Assembly: GCA_024291935.2 (NCBI GenBank)
Contig: CM044307.1
Span: 96,353,461-96,417,460, forward strand
From: Okapia johnstoni
Lineage: Eukaryota; Chordata; Mammalia; Artiodactyla; Giraffidae
Length of the DNA: 64,000 nucleotides
Reading direction: 5' to 3'
The notes under the pieces: generated by a model
Database searches by the model: none
Seen by the model: the letters and a program-made list of their open reading frames with translations, nothing else
Told to the model about the DNA's origin: nothing
Shown here: positions 1 through 11,254 of the stretch, one piece after another
Numbering within the stretch: position 1 is the stretch's first letter
Layout: every line of letters starts with the position of its first letter
Position numbers and translations under genes: made by a program

Positions 1-866
1 TCCCCAATGTCTAGGTTAATGTCCGCTTTACAGTGATCAGTGATGGTGATGATGATGATGAAGAAGAAATAACTGCAATTGTGATCGTATTGCATTTGAT
101 GATATTATATTATATTATTGTATAACTACCATCTTCTAGGTTCTGGGCTAAATGATTTATATTTATTCCTCCATTTAATTATCACAACAAAGCTTTAATA
201 TATATATTGTGATTACTCCCATTTTAGAGATAATGACTATTTGCATTTTAGAGATAAGAGCATGTAGGTATAGAAAGGTTATTAAAATTGCCTGAAATCA
301 AACCTCTAGTAATTGGAGGAAATAAGACTTGCATCCAGATGTTTTATCTGCAAAGGTTGTCTTTTTCAATAATATTTGTGTTGAATTTCATTGAATGTTG
401 CAGGCCGTGTGAAGAAAATTACTCTTTATGAGTTTGAGTTTCTACAACTGAGAATTTTAGATATTGCATTCTTATTCCATTGGATTTCTGATGTTTCCAT
501 CTTATTCATTCACAATGTAAAGCTAGTGCTCTCAGATCTGCTTCTTGTTCTTAAGAATTCTTAATGTAGTAATTCCTTGGAAAATTACAAAACTCATACA
601 AGTTTACAAAGTAAAAGGGTTTTAATGAGTATTCAGAAGTTTATAGTCAAAGTCCTTCTAATTTTAAAATTAATTTAATGGTACTATTTTTCAGTCAATA
701 TCTTATTCTATTATTAGTCATCTATATTCAAAAAATAAGAGAAAATCTTCCAAAATATAAGGATGCTTCTCAACTTGCTTCTTACCTGAAGTTGGTTAGA
801 GTCCAAAAGCCTCTTTTCATTTTGAAATTTACCTGCCCCTTTCAGTCCAAGCTAATATAATTCTTT
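1..866. other. Left-edge sequence with a MIR-like remnant, no gene
   Basis: A short TGATGA-type run lies near 39-65. About 130-340 resembles a MIR SINE: a segment about lowest-order tissue-neutral text such as CCATTTTAGAGATAA followed by a GAAATCAAACCTC-type end, very diverged. The remainder to 856 is AT-rich and gives nothing I recognise; the 60-codon open frame at 678-860 has no supporting motif. Confidence 0.4.
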
Positions 867-977
867 CTTTTTTTTTTTTTTAGTTCATCAAGTTGTGTTC
901 CTTTTTTTTTTTTTTATTTTAGTTGGGGGCTAATTACTTTACAATATTGTAGTAGTTTTTGCCATACATCGACATGA
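867..977 (-). mobile_element. 5'-truncated L1 3' end with two poly-A tracts
   Basis: Read on the minus strand, this starts in ruminant L1 3' UTR text (shared with 51083-51180 and 52600-52680 here), reaches a poly-A (902-915), then 20 bases of other sequence (882-901), then a second poly-A (868-881). A 10-bp duplication ATAATTCTTT flanks it at 857-866 and 978-987. The layout is that of an insertion whose RNA read past its first poly-A site. Confidence 0.75.
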
Positions 978-987
978 ATAATTCTTT

Positions 988-2110
988 TAAAATGTTTGTG
1001 TAGCAAATTAAGATCTAGTCTACTAAACAAAAGATATATTCATATATTTTTTTCTCAAAGCCCATCTAAACCTTGGGTTCCCAGTGAGGCTGCTATGATA
1101 CAAAACCCTTAATAGTCTTAGTTCTATTGTTTTAACAGGGAAAGTCTTTGTGGTATGCCCTTAAATTCTTTAGATGGCTTGTGTCTAACTGAAAGTATCT
1201 ATGAGACACACCAACTTATATCTTTTGGGGCTTTTAACAAGGGATCTTATAACCCTGTCTGAATTTGATTTGTTACTTTGGTAGTCTATTTCTGGGAAAG
1301 ATTGAGAAAAGAAACAGTTTTATTTTCAAATCCAGCAAGTTCAAGTTCATGTAATCTCTCTAAATTCAGCTCAAAAATGTAGAGGCTTCTTCTTTGGTGC
1401 ATCTCTTCTCCTCCTGTTTTATCGCAGCCAGTAAAAAGAAGCCAGGTGTCACTTTGTACATTTTGCCTGAAAATCTCCCCAGCCATATCTGAGTTCATTA
1501 GGTTTCCTTTCTATTTTTCATGTGACCATAGGCAACAGTACTATCAAACTTTCTTCCACTATGTAACAAGAATCCCCTTGTTTTCCAATTTCCAATAGCA
1601 TTTTCCTCACTTTCCTTCAAGCCTTCACCAGTGGTTTCCTCAAGGTTATTTCCGGCTTTGGCTAACAGTCTCCTTGAGATCCTTTCTGCTTTGGTCAACC
1701 ACTGGGTCTCAAAGCCAGTGTAAAATGCTTTGGGTTTTTATTACAGTAGTGCTACACTTACAGAATTAGATTCTGTTTTGCTTAGATGTGCAGCACAAAC
1801 TACTCCATATACTTTGTGGCTTAAAACTGGAACCATCTTATTATTATCCCTAATGGTTCTGCAGGTCAGGCACCATAGCAAAAGATGGTCCATCCTTGCT
1901 CCATGATATCTGAGGCCCCAGATGGGAAGATTGAAATGGCTGTGGGCTAGATCTGCTGAGGCTGACTGTGAGTTTTCCATCTACATAATCTCAGGGTCTT
2001 TCCATGGGATGTCTTCTTGCAATTTTTCCAGTATTTCAGCCCAGGAGAGTCATACACTTTACATTGAAGCTCGGAGTTTCAGAAGCAATAGATCCAGTAG
2101 ATGATAGCAT
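988..2110. other. Old interspersed-repeat remnants, family not assigned
   Basis: About 1780-1965 shares phrases such as TGTGGCTTAAAAC and GGTCAGGCAC with old mammalian LTR-like repeats, and a related piece occurs at 40803-41105. Two short antisense open frames (1286-1498 and 1498-1698) abut with overlapping stop and start, but neither resembles a protein I know and they lie in repeat-like text. I do not call a gene here. Confidence 0.35.
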
Positions 2111-2558
2111 AAACTACAGGATTCCTATGATGCTGCAAAACTAGCCTTAAGCTTTGATCTTAGTAGTTTTATTTCTGTTCCATAATATACTAAATTTGTT
2201 CTATCTTGGGACCATTTCATTAACTGTTTCCTTTCCTGAATTGCTATTCTACTGGATCTTTTCCTGGATTGCCCTTTATGTCATTCAAGTCTCTGCTCAG
2301 ACTCATCATCATACAGTGACTGTCTTGACATAGTTACCTCCTGCATCAGTCACCCAGAATCCAAGGAATCATGTCACTAAAGGAAAAAGAGAGCCCTCTA
2401 TTGCAGGTGGTGAGACACGGCAATTACTTATGACTATTTTTTCCCCTCTATGAATCTTTGTGGTTTTATGAAAAGCAAAATGATACACAATCTAATCATA
2501 TGTCACTATTTTTCTTGCCCTTCACCTAATAGATTTGGGGAAGATGTAATTATAAAAG

Positions 2559-2745
2559 TCTTCCCTTGTGGCTCAGCTGATAAAGAATCTTCCTGAGATG
2601 CAGGAGACCTGGGATCTATCCCTGGGTTGGGAAGATCCCCTGGAGAAGGGAAAGGCTACCCACTCCAGTATTCTGGCCTGGAGAATTCCATGGACTGTAT
2701 AGTCCCTGGGGTCACAAAGAGTTGGACACAACTGAGTGACTTTCA
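2559..2745 (+). mobile_element. Bov-tA SINE
   Basis: A tRNA-like head (CTTCCCTTGTGGCTCAGCTG with an A-box-like block and a degenerate B box) is followed by the BovA body: GAAGATCCCCTGGAGAAGG, CCACTCCAGTATTCT, and the end GTTGGACACAACTGAGTGAC. The tail matches the BovB 3' end, as expected for a SINE mobilised by BovB. Confidence 0.93.
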
Positions 2746-2750
2746 TGAAG

Positions 2751-2822
2751 GGCTTCCCTGATAGCTCAGTTGGTGAAGAATCCACCTGCAAGCAGGAGAC
2801 CCTAGTTCGATTCCTGGGTCAG
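2751..2822 (+). mobile_element. Isolated tRNA-like SINE head next to a Bov-tA
   Basis: GGCTTCCCTGATAGCTCAGT starts a second tRNA-derived head with a clear B box (AGTTCGATTCC). It stops at GGGTCAG with no BovA body. It lies six bases after the Bov-tA at 2559-2745 in the same orientation. Confidence 0.85.
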
Positions 2823-4110
2823 AAAGAAATAAGTTAGAATCTAGATTTAAAAAGTGGGGACGACAGAGCTGAATATTCAACCCTTAAACTCCTCAACTTG
2901 TCTCTAATCAACTGTGTCAATCACCATCTTCCTGGTTTGTTTTACTCCCATACCCTAACCAACAGCAACAATAGTTGAAAGATAGAAAATACCCAGTATA
3001 AAACAAATGCTTATGCATTTTATTCATTCAAATACTATTTCTTAAACTCTTTAATTATTTCTCATCTGAACAATAGAATGCCAAATGAAATTGCAAGTTT
3101 GGAAATTATATTAGACATAGAAAAAGTCTGATTTCAATGGTTATAAGTACAATATGTTGTGTTGTCATAGCAGATGCAAAGAAATTATTAGAAAGCAATG
3201 CCTGGATCAACTTGGATGAACTCTCCCTTCAGGCAATAGAGGAAACTAGAAATTTAATTGTAGTTTTGTCCCCATCTTAGAAATGTGCACTTCAAATCAC
3301 AAGTGAATATCATTAAACATCAAGTTTCATCACTTCCACCAGGATTTAGAAGCAAGTTAATTTCACATGCATTTTTTTCTTAGTAAGGAAAATGTTTCCA
3401 CAGAATCTAACTCATGGGAATCAGACTCGAGTCTATTACATGTGAAAAAAAGTAATACAGAAATATCTTTGTGCCATTGCTAGACGAGAAAGCACAGGCA
3501 ACGCTAGTAACACATAGTCCATTAAGAAAGCGTACCCAGAAGCCCCATTCTCAGACTAGCAAAATAAAAGTCTTGAATCTCTTCTTGTGAAGATAAAATT
3601 ACTTTTATGGAGCAAAACTTCTTGCAGTGAAATGGAATGGAGGAACTCTGACTATAAAGTACAGCCAGAAATATAATTTGTCAAATTATATGTTAGTAGT
3701 ATATGACTCCCCTGGAAGAAATAAGAGACTCCACAGAGCTGGGTATTTTACTTACAGGAAAAAAAGTGGCAGCTCTCTCTTAATATGTAATACCATTAAG
3801 ATTTCATTTCTGATATCTAGGATACCTGGTGAATGTTCTGATTGTTCACATTTTCAAGTTATGTAGCAATTATTCCTTTAGATTTCAAATATTTACTTTT
3901 CAATATTTCAAGAAAAGCTATTTAGAATGTATTTCACATTTTCTGACTTAGTAAATTCTGTAAAGAAGCTCAATTTATCTTCCCTATTGATTTAGAAAGA
4001 AAATACTTTATTGTTTTATTACCTTATATTTATTTTATTATTGGTGAATTTAATTTACTTGTTAAATGTATATATTTAGTTACATTTATATGTATATGAA
4101 TTTACATTAT
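2823..4110. other. No recognisable element
   Basis: AT-rich sequence with an open frame at 3627-3866 that has no supporting motif or splice context. I recognise no repeat. Confidence 0.4.
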
Positions 4111-4219
4111 ACGTGTGTTAGTCACTCAGTCGTGTCCGACTCTTTGTGACCCCATGGACTGTAGCCCACCAGACTCCTTTGTCCCTGGGATTCTCCAGGC
4201 AAGAATACTGGAGTGGGTT
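4111..4219 (-). mobile_element. BovA SINE fragment
   Basis: The plus strand reads GTTAGTCACTCAGTCGTGTC, CGACTCTTTGTGACCCCATG and ends CAAGAATACTGGAGTGGGTT, which is the reverse complement of the BovA body without the tRNA head. It sits in a run of TATGTGTATG-type sequence. Confidence 0.9.
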
Positions 4220-5942
4220 ACACATATGTATGTGCATATGTGTGTGTCTGTTGCTGAAGCACGTGAAAATAAGCTATAGATGGCTCTAAGTTTTACCTCT
4301 GATTACTTCAGTATGTGTTTCCTGTAAATGAATACATTCTCTTATATGTATAATACCTAAGAAAATTAACAATTCAGTAATGTCTATATAAACATCCCAT
4401 GTTGAATTTTTCCCATTCTGGGATCTAATTATGTATGAAGTGTGACATAGTTTTTTATATAGTTGAATGTGTTCATTATGTCTCTTTAATCTCTTTTCAT
4501 CTGGAACTTGTTGCCCTTTCTTTGTTTCTCAAAGAGACCTGGCTATTTGTCTTGCAGGACATCTGATGTTCTAAATTTGTCTGATTGTTCTCTCATTATC
4601 ATATTTAACTGTACATTTTTGGAAAGAATAGATGATATAGCCTTGTTTTTATTGTATCACATCTGAAGACATGCAATAGCCAACTATAGTACTGTTGATG
4701 CTAAGGTGGTTGTCTGGTAATCAAGCGACCACCATGTCTCTTCAGATAAAGGTACATTAGACTATAGTAATCAGTAAACAATCTGTGGATGATTTTTTGT
4801 GATCACATGAAAATTCTTTTTCCCAACACTGATTTTTTAGCATTCATGGATAATCTTTATCTGATTAATTTTGATTACATTAGTTGTTATAACATAAGAA
4901 ATCCTAGAAGTAAAATATGTAGTAAATTATTACATGAGTGTAACAGGACATTAGACACAGCTGATGAAGTAATTAGTGAAGTGGAAGTTCAGTCAACTAG
5001 TAGAAAATATCAAGACTGAAATACAGATAGGGTAAAGGAGTAAAAAATGAAGAATATAGAAGATTATGGAACACTATAAAAGGTCTAATAAGAATTGAAA
5101 GCCCTGAAGGAAAGGAAAGGAAGAAAGGGGCAAATAAGTATGCTTTTCAAACATACATGATAGTTACCTAAAATTAAATGATGTTATTGGCCTGAAAGAA
5201 TATGGGCTTGAAGTTTAAAGTTTTTACCCCTGGCATTACTAGTATCTGCTAATGGCAAAAATGTCTTTGTTCATAAGACATATCATTCAACTTCAATGGT
5301 CTTCAGTGGCCTCAGTTTTCTAAATGGTGATTTTAAACAACACATATTGCCAACAGGAAAAAATACGTTATTATTTTACAATTATTGTTCTTCATAGAGA
5401 GAAAGTCTTGTCTTCAGATAATTTAATATGCCAAAATAAAGTCCTTTTTTCAACAAATTTAATTGAAAAGAGTGAATTCAAAATATGTAGCTATTGTTTA
5501 GTCTATCCTTGAATAACCATGACTTTATTTACATATTGTCAAGGTATTATTTGGAAAACATCAGAAAAAAAATCTTTATCAGAACTACAAGACTGTTTAC
5601 AAAATACTTGGTACACAAATCCATTCTCTTAGAAAAAATTGTTAGTTATGCTTATGTTTGCTTATTTAATAATGTATCTAACTTTGAAGCGACAAAGTCA
5701 TGAATGGACTTAAAACTGCATATACCAACTTTATAGTTTAATAGTTTCTTTTTGTTTTGTTTTAATTGTTAGGTATTAGGAATACCTTTGACCATTTTTA
5801 GGAAAATTTTTAGGTTTATAACATACATGTAAGGTTAAGGAAGAAAAATTTCGAACATATCAAATATTCCTTCAGTGCCTTGCCAATCATTTCACCTTGG
5901 CTTCCAACAACAAATATATCTTTGTTATTTTGATATTATGTA
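4220..5942. other. AT-rich sequence, no gene supported
   Basis: Several short open frames (for example 4789-5019 and 5494-5703) occur in AT-rich DNA without codon bias, splice sites or known motifs. It may hold old L1 sequence, but I cannot assign a family. Confidence 0.35.
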
Positions 5943-6639
5943 AAGAGAGTCTTCAGCCGAAAGAAGGTAGCCCAGGCCGGAGGCCGGGGGCAGCAGCCAA
6001 GAGGAGTTACCCCAGGTCCAAGGAGCGGCGGCTGCGTGGGCACAGGAGGGCCGAGACGAGCTACTCCACATTCAAGGTCAGGAGGGGCCATCATGAGTAG
6101 ATACCCCTTGTCCAAGGTAAGGAGCAATGGCTGCACTTTGCTGGAACAGCCATGAAGAGATACCCCACGTCCAAGGTAAGAGAAACCCAAGTAAGATGGT
6201 AGGTGTTGTGAGAGGGCATCAGAAGGCAGACACACTGACACTATAACTACAGAAAACTAGCTAATCTGATCACACGGACCACAGCCTTGTCTATCTCAAT
6301 GAAACTAAGCCATGCCGTGTGGGGCCACCCAAGATGGATGGGTCATGGTGGAGAGGTCTGACAGAATGTGGTCCACTGGAGAAGGGCATGGCAAACCACT
6401 TCAGTATTCTTGGCTTGAGAACCCCATGAACAGTATGAAAAGGCGAAAAGATAGGACACTGAAAGATGAACTCCCCAGGCCGGTAGGTGCCCAATATGCT
6501 ACTGGAGATCAGTGGAGAAATAACTCCAGAAAGAATGATGGGATGGAGCCAAAGCAAAAATGACACCCAGCTGTGGATGTGACTGGTGATAGAAGCAAAG
6601 TCCGATGCTGTAAAGAGCAATATTTCATAGGAACCTGGA

Positions 6640-7032
6640 ATGTTAGGTCCAGTGAATCAAGGCAAATTGGAAGGGGTCAAACAGGAGATGGCAAGAGTGA
6701 ACGTCAACATTCTAGGAAACAGCGAACTAAGATGGACTGGAATGGATGAATTTAACTCAGATGACCATTATATCTACTACTGTGGGCAGGAATCCCTTAG
6801 AAGAAATGGAGTAGCCATCATGGTCAACAAAAGAGTCCAAAATGCAGTACTTGGATGCAATCTCAAAAACGACAGAATGATCTCTGTTCGTTTCCAAGGC
6901 AAACCATTCAATATCATGGTAATCCAAGTCTATGTCCCGACCAGCAATGCTGAAGAAACTGAAGTTGAATGGTTCTATGAAGACCTACAAGACCTTCTAG
7001 AACTAACAAAAAAGATGTCCTTTTCATTATAA
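6640..7032 (+). pseudogene. BovB endonuclease domain remnant
   Basis: A 130-codon frame carrying the N-terminal part of the APE-like endonuclease that nicks target DNA. Recognisable blocks are NILGNSELRWTG, YIYYCGQESLRRNG, KNDRMISVRFQG and QVYVPTSNAEE. It is cut by a TAA at 7030-7032, where a small shift breaks the IIGDWNAKVG-type block; the missing half continues in another frame (7033-7320) with an extra in-frame TGA near 7217. The initiator of the original protein lies upstream and is not well preserved. Confidence 0.85.
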
Positions 7033-7349
7033 GGGACTGGAATGCAAAAGTAGGAAGTCAAGAAACACCTGGAGTAACAGGCAAATTTGGCCTTGGAGTA
7101 CAGAATGAAGCAGGACAAAGGCTAATAGAGTTTTGCCAAGAGAACGCACTGGTCATAGCAAACACCCTCTTCCAACAACACAAGAGAAGACTCTACACAT
7201 GGACATCACGAGATGGTGAATACTGAACTCAGATTGATTATATTCTTTGCAGCCAAAGATGGAGAAGCTCTATACAGTCAGCAAAAACAAGACCGGGAGC
7301 AGACTGTGGCTCAGATCATGAACTGCTTATTGCCAAATTCAGACTTAAA

Positions 7350-9440
7350 TTGAAGAAAGTAGGGAAAACCACTAGACCATTCAGGTATGACCTAAATCAA
7401 ATCCCTTATGATTATACAGTGGAAGTGACAAACAGATTTAAGGGACTAGATCTGATAGACAGAGTGCCTGATAAACTATTGACAGAGGTTCGTGACATTG
7501 TAGAGGAGACAGGGATCAAGACCATCCCCATGGAAAAGAAGTGCAAAAAAGCAAAATGGCTGTCCGAGGAGGCCTTACAAATAGCTGTGAAAAGAAGAGA
7601 AGCGAAAAGAAAAGGAGAAAGGGAAAGATATTCCCATCTGAATGCAGAGTTCCAAAGAATAGCAGGAGAGATAAGAAAGCCTTCCTCAGCGATCAGTGCA
7701 AAGAAATAGAGGAAAACAACAGATTGGGAAAGACTAGAGATCTCTTCAATAAAATTAGAGATACCAAGGGAACATTTCATGCAAAGATGGGCTCGATAAA
7801 GGACAGAAATGGTATGGACCTAACAGAAGCAGAAGATAATAAGAAGAGGTGGCAAGAATACACAGAAGAACTGTACAAAAAAGATCTTCATGACCCAGAT
7901 AATCATGGTGGTGTGATCACTCACCTAGAGCCAGACATCCTGGAATGTGAAGTCAAGTGGGCCTTAGAAAGCATCACTACGACAAAGCTGGTGGAAGTGA
8001 TGGAATTCTAGTTGAGCTATTTCAAATCCTGAATGATGATGCTGTGAAGTGCTGCACTCGATATGCCAGCATATCTGGAAAACTCAGCAGTGGCCACAGG
8101 ACTGGAAAAGGTCAGTTTTCCTTCCAATCCCAAAGAAAGACAACGCCAAAGAATGCTCAAACTACCACACAATTTGCACTCATCTAACACGCTAGTAAAG
8201 TAATGCTCAAGATTCTCCAAGCCAGGCTTCAGCAATATGTGAACTGTGAACTTCCAGATGTTCAAGCTGGTTTAAAAAAAGGCATAGGAACCAGAGATCA
8301 AATTGCCAATATCTACTGAATCATCGAAAAAGCAAGAGAGTTCCAGAAGAACATCTACTTCTGCTTTATGACTATGCCAAAGCCTTTGACTGTGTGGATC
8401 ACAATAAACTGTGGAAAATTCTGAAAGAGATGGGAATACCAGACCATCTGACCTGTCTCTTGAGAAACCTGTATGCAGGTCAGGAAGCAACAGTTAGAAC
8501 TGGACATGGAACAACAGACTGGTTCCAAATAGGAAAAGCAGTGCGTCAAGGCTGTATATTGTCACCCTGCTTATTTAACTTATATGCAGAGTACATCATG
8601 AGAAACGCTGGGCTGGAAGAAACACAAGCTGGAATCAAGATTGCCAGGAGAAATATCAATAACCTCAGATATGCAGATGACACCACCCTTATGGCAGAAA
8701 GTGAAGAAGAACTAAAGAGCCTCTTGATGAAAGTGAAAGAGGAGAGTGAAAAAGTTGGCTTAAAGCTCAACGTTCAGAAGACTACAATCATGGAATCTGG
8801 TCCCATCACTTCATGGCAAATAGATGGGGAAACAGTGGAAACAGTGTCAGACTTTATTTTGGGGGGCTCCAAAATCACTGCTGATGGTGATTGCAGCCAT
8901 GAAATTAAAAGACGCTTACTCCTTGGAAGGATGGTTATGACCATCCTAGATAGCATATTTAAAAGCAGAGACATTACTTTGCCAACAAAGGTCCGTCTAG
9001 TCAAGGCTATGGTTTTTCCAGTGGTCATGTATGGATGTGAGAGTTGGACGGTGAAGAAAGCTGAGCACTGAAGAATTGATGGTTTGGAACTGTGGTGTTG
9101 GAGAAGACTCTTGAGAGTCCCTTGGACTGCAAGGAGATCCAATCAATCCATCCTAAAGGAGATCAGTCCTGGGTGTTCATTGGAAGAACTGATGTTGAAG
9201 CTGAAATTCCAATACTTTGGCCACCTCATGCGAAGACTTGACTCATTGGAAAAGACCCTGATGCTGGGAAGGATTGGGGGCAGGAGGAGAAGGGGACGAC
9301 AGAGGATGAGATGGTTGGATGGCATCACTAACTCGATGGACTTGGGTTTGGATAAACTCCGGGAGTTGGTGATGGACAGGGAGGCCTGGCATGCTGCGAT
9401 TCATGGGGTCGCAAAGAGTCGGACACGACTGAGCGACTGA
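7350..9440 (+). pseudogene. BovB reverse transcriptase remnant, multiply frameshifted
   Basis: Pieces in three frames (7350-7709, 7541-8011, 7957-8187, 8394-9071, 9084-9440) line up with the continuous 640-codon frame at 43213-45135. Motifs are GKAVRQGCILSPCLFNLYAE and LRYADDTTLMAES. The last piece carries the C-terminal block from [16 protein letters not shown] to [11 protein letters not shown]. Frame changes and the TGA at 9069 make it non-coding. Confidence 0.9.
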
Positions 9441-9460
9441 ACTGACTGCAAGAGAGTCAT

Positions 9461-9670
9461 GGAGCTTCCCTGGTAGCTTAGTCAGTAAAGAATCTGCCTG
9501 CAATGCAGGAGACTGAAGTTTGTTCCCTGGGTCAGGAAGATCCCCTAGAGAAGGAAATGGCAATCCACTCCAGTATTCTTGCCTGGAAAATCGCATGGAT
9601 AGAGGAGCCTGGTGGGCTACAGTTCATGGAGTCGCAAGAGTCAAACACAACTTAGTGACTAAGCCACCAA
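9461..9670 (+). mobile_element. Bov-tA SINE inserted at the BovB 3' junction
   Basis: It has a tRNA-like head (CTTCCCTGGTAGCTTAGTCA), BovA body and a 3' end at GTCAAACACAACTTAGTGAC. The flanks AGAGAGTCAT (9451-9460) and AGAGAGCCAT (9671-9680) are an imperfect 10-bp target duplication. The same AAGAGAG target also lies left of the BovB at 5943. Confidence 0.93.
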
Positions 9671-9680
9671 AGAGAGCCAT

Positions 9681-10605
9681 TCAACATGCATCCTTTCATA
9701 TTTGGCTTCCTTTTTCGGACATTATGTTTGTGAGATTCATCCACATTGCTGAGTGTAGCCACAATTCATTTATTTTCATTTTTTTTAAGAGATCTTATTT
9801 TTATAGCAGTTTTAGGTTTACAACAAAATTGAGGAGTAGGTACAATTTCTGTTTTTCTGAGAAAATTTCTATTTCTCCTTCCCTCTTGAAGGATAATTCC
9901 ATAGGGTACAGATTTCTAAATTGGTGAGATTTTTTTCACTCACTCCTTTAAATATTTTACTCTACTTTCTTCTTACTTGCATGGTTTCTGAGAAAAAGTC
10001 AGATGTGATCATCTCTGTTTCTCCTAGATAAAGTGTTGCGTTCCTCTTTGTTCTTTAAGGATTTTTTTTATCTTTGATTTTCTACAATTTGAAAATAATA
10101 TGCTAAGGTGTAGTGGTTTATTGGTGTTTATCCTGCTTGCTGCTATCTGAGCTTCCCAGATGTATGGTTTGGCATCTGATTAATTGGGGGAAATTTTCAG
10201 TCATTATAGTTTGAAATATTTCTTCTGTTCCTTTCTCTCTTTCTTGTCCTTCTGCTATTCATATTATACATGTGTTACACCTTTTGTAGTTGTCCCACAG
10301 TCCTTGGATATTCTATTCTGTTTCTTTCAGTCACTGTTCTCTTTGCTTTCATTTGTTGAGAATTCTCTGAACTGATTCTCTAGTTCAGAGATTCTTCCCT
10401 TTGCCACAACCAGTCTAGTAATTAACCCATCAAAAACATTCTTCATTTGTGTTACAGTGTTCTTGATTTCTAGCTTTTATTTTTGGTTCTTTCTTGGGAT
10501 TTCCATCTCTGCTTAATTGCCCATTTGTTCTCACATGCTGTCTACTTCATTCCTTAGAGCCCTTTAAAGCGCAGTTAATCAAGGTTATCTTAAATGTGGG
10601 GTCTG
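9681..10605 (-). mobile_element. Old L1 (L1M-type) fragment, antisense
   Basis: T-rich text such as TTATCTTTGATTTTCTACAA, TGTTACACCTTTTGTAGTTG and CACAGTCCTTGGATATTCT is the reverse complement of an old L1 3' region. The same phrases recur at 19550-19790. The element resumes after inserted SINEs and BovB pieces up to about 13010. Confidence 0.7.
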
Positions 10606-10945
10606 GGACTTTCTTGGCAATTCAGTGATTAAAACCTTGCACTCCCATTGCAGAGGGCACACGTTCAATTCCTAGTCGGGAAATATCCCACATCCACAAG
10701 GTGTGGCCAAAATTATTGTTGTTGTTTAGTCGCTATATCTTGTCTGACTCTTTGTGACCTCACGGACTTCCAGGTTCCTCTGTCCCTGGGATTTTCCAGG
10801 CAAGAATACTGGAGTGGATTGCCATTTCCTTCTCCAGGGAATCTTCCCCACCCAAGGAATGAAATTGCGTCTCCAGTATTGGCATGCAGATTCTTTACCA
10901 TTAAGCCACCAGGGAAGCCCTGTGGCCAAAAATAAATAAATAATT
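10606..10945 (+). mobile_element. Artiodactyl tRNA-derived SINE (CHR-like), split by a Bov-tA
   Basis: The left part (about 10606-10712) reads ACTTTCTTGGCAATTCAGTG, a B-box-like ACGTTCAATTCC and ends GGTGTGGCCAAAA. The right part (10921-10945) repeats TGTGGCCAAAA and goes on to AATAAATAAATAA. This is the layout of an older artiodactyl tRNA-derived SINE. It lies within the old L1. Confidence 0.8.
10713..10920 (-). mobile_element. Bov-tA SINE nested in a CHR-like SINE
   Basis: The antisense text runs from GTTTAGTCGCTATATCTTGT through CAAGAATACTGGAGTGGATT to the head complement CCACCAGGGAAGCCC. An exact 11-bp duplication TGTGGCCAAAA lies at 10702-10712 and 10921-10931, which fixes the insertion point inside the host SINE. 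Confidence 0.96.
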
Positions 10946-11111
10946 TCAGGGTCTGATAATTTCAATGTTTCTGCCGTGTCTGGTTCTCTGTATCTTCAAA
11001 TCATGGTTTTTGCTTTTTGGTATGCCATTTTTTTTTGTTTTTGTTTTTTTGTGTTTTCCTGATAGCCAAGCATGCTGTACCAGGTAAAATAGGCTGCTAT
11101 AAATAGGCCTT
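10946..11111 (-). mobile_element. Old L1 fragment (continuation)
   Basis: GGGTCTGATAATTTCAATGT, GCCGTGTCTGGTTCTCTGTA and GCTATAAATAGGCCTTCAC continue the old antisense L1 3' region after the SINE insertion. T-runs at 11028-11051 are part of it. Confidence 0.65.
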
Positions 11112-11254
11112 CACTAGGATGGCATCACCGACTTGATGGACATGGGTTTGGGTGGACTCAGGGAGTTGATGATGGGCAGGGAGGCCTGGCATGCTGCGGT
11201 TCATGGGGTCACAAAGAGTCGAACACAACTGAGAGACTGAACTGAACTGAACTG
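11112..11254 (+). mobile_element. BovB 3'-end fragment, severely 5' truncated
   Basis: About 140 bases match the last part of BovB (GGCATCACCGACTTGATGGA; GGGAGGCCTGGCATGCTGCG; AACACAACTGAGAGACTGA). It ends in a short ACTGA-type tandem tail rather than poly-A, typical for BovB. Confidence 0.9.

Larger units (their letters stand above)
5952..9449 (+). mobile_element. BovB (RTE-clade) LINE, near full length, inactive
   Basis: The order is a GC-rich 5' UTR (about 5952-6600), an APE-type endonuclease region (6640-7032, with NSELRWTGMDEF, NGVAIMVNKRV and DRMISVRFQGKPFNI), a reverse transcriptase region (7350-9071, with YADD) and a basic C-terminal part to 9440. The element moves by target-primed reverse transcription. 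The coding region is broken: the frame ends at 7030 just after LTKKMSFSL, shifts near 7600-8390 at least four times, and has a TGA at 9069-9071 where a CpG Arg codon is usual. A 9-bp duplication AAGAGAGTC (5943-5951 and 9450-9458) brackets about 3.5 kb. A Bov-tA follows directly. Confidence 0.93.

Noticed and set aside
1286..1698. Two antisense open frames with overlapping stop and start, like a bacterial gene pair
   Set aside because: The window is mammalian, the frames lie in old repeat-like text, and there is no motif, splice signal or conservation evidence.
5936..6563. Open frames on both strands in a GC-rich stretch resembling a CpG-island first exon
   Set aside because: The stretch is the GC-rich 5' UTR of the BovB LINE, not a host promoter or exon.
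9961..10400. T-rich plus-strand open frame with hydrophobic residues, a possible membrane protein
   Set aside because: It is antisense old L1 text that recurs at 19550-19790.
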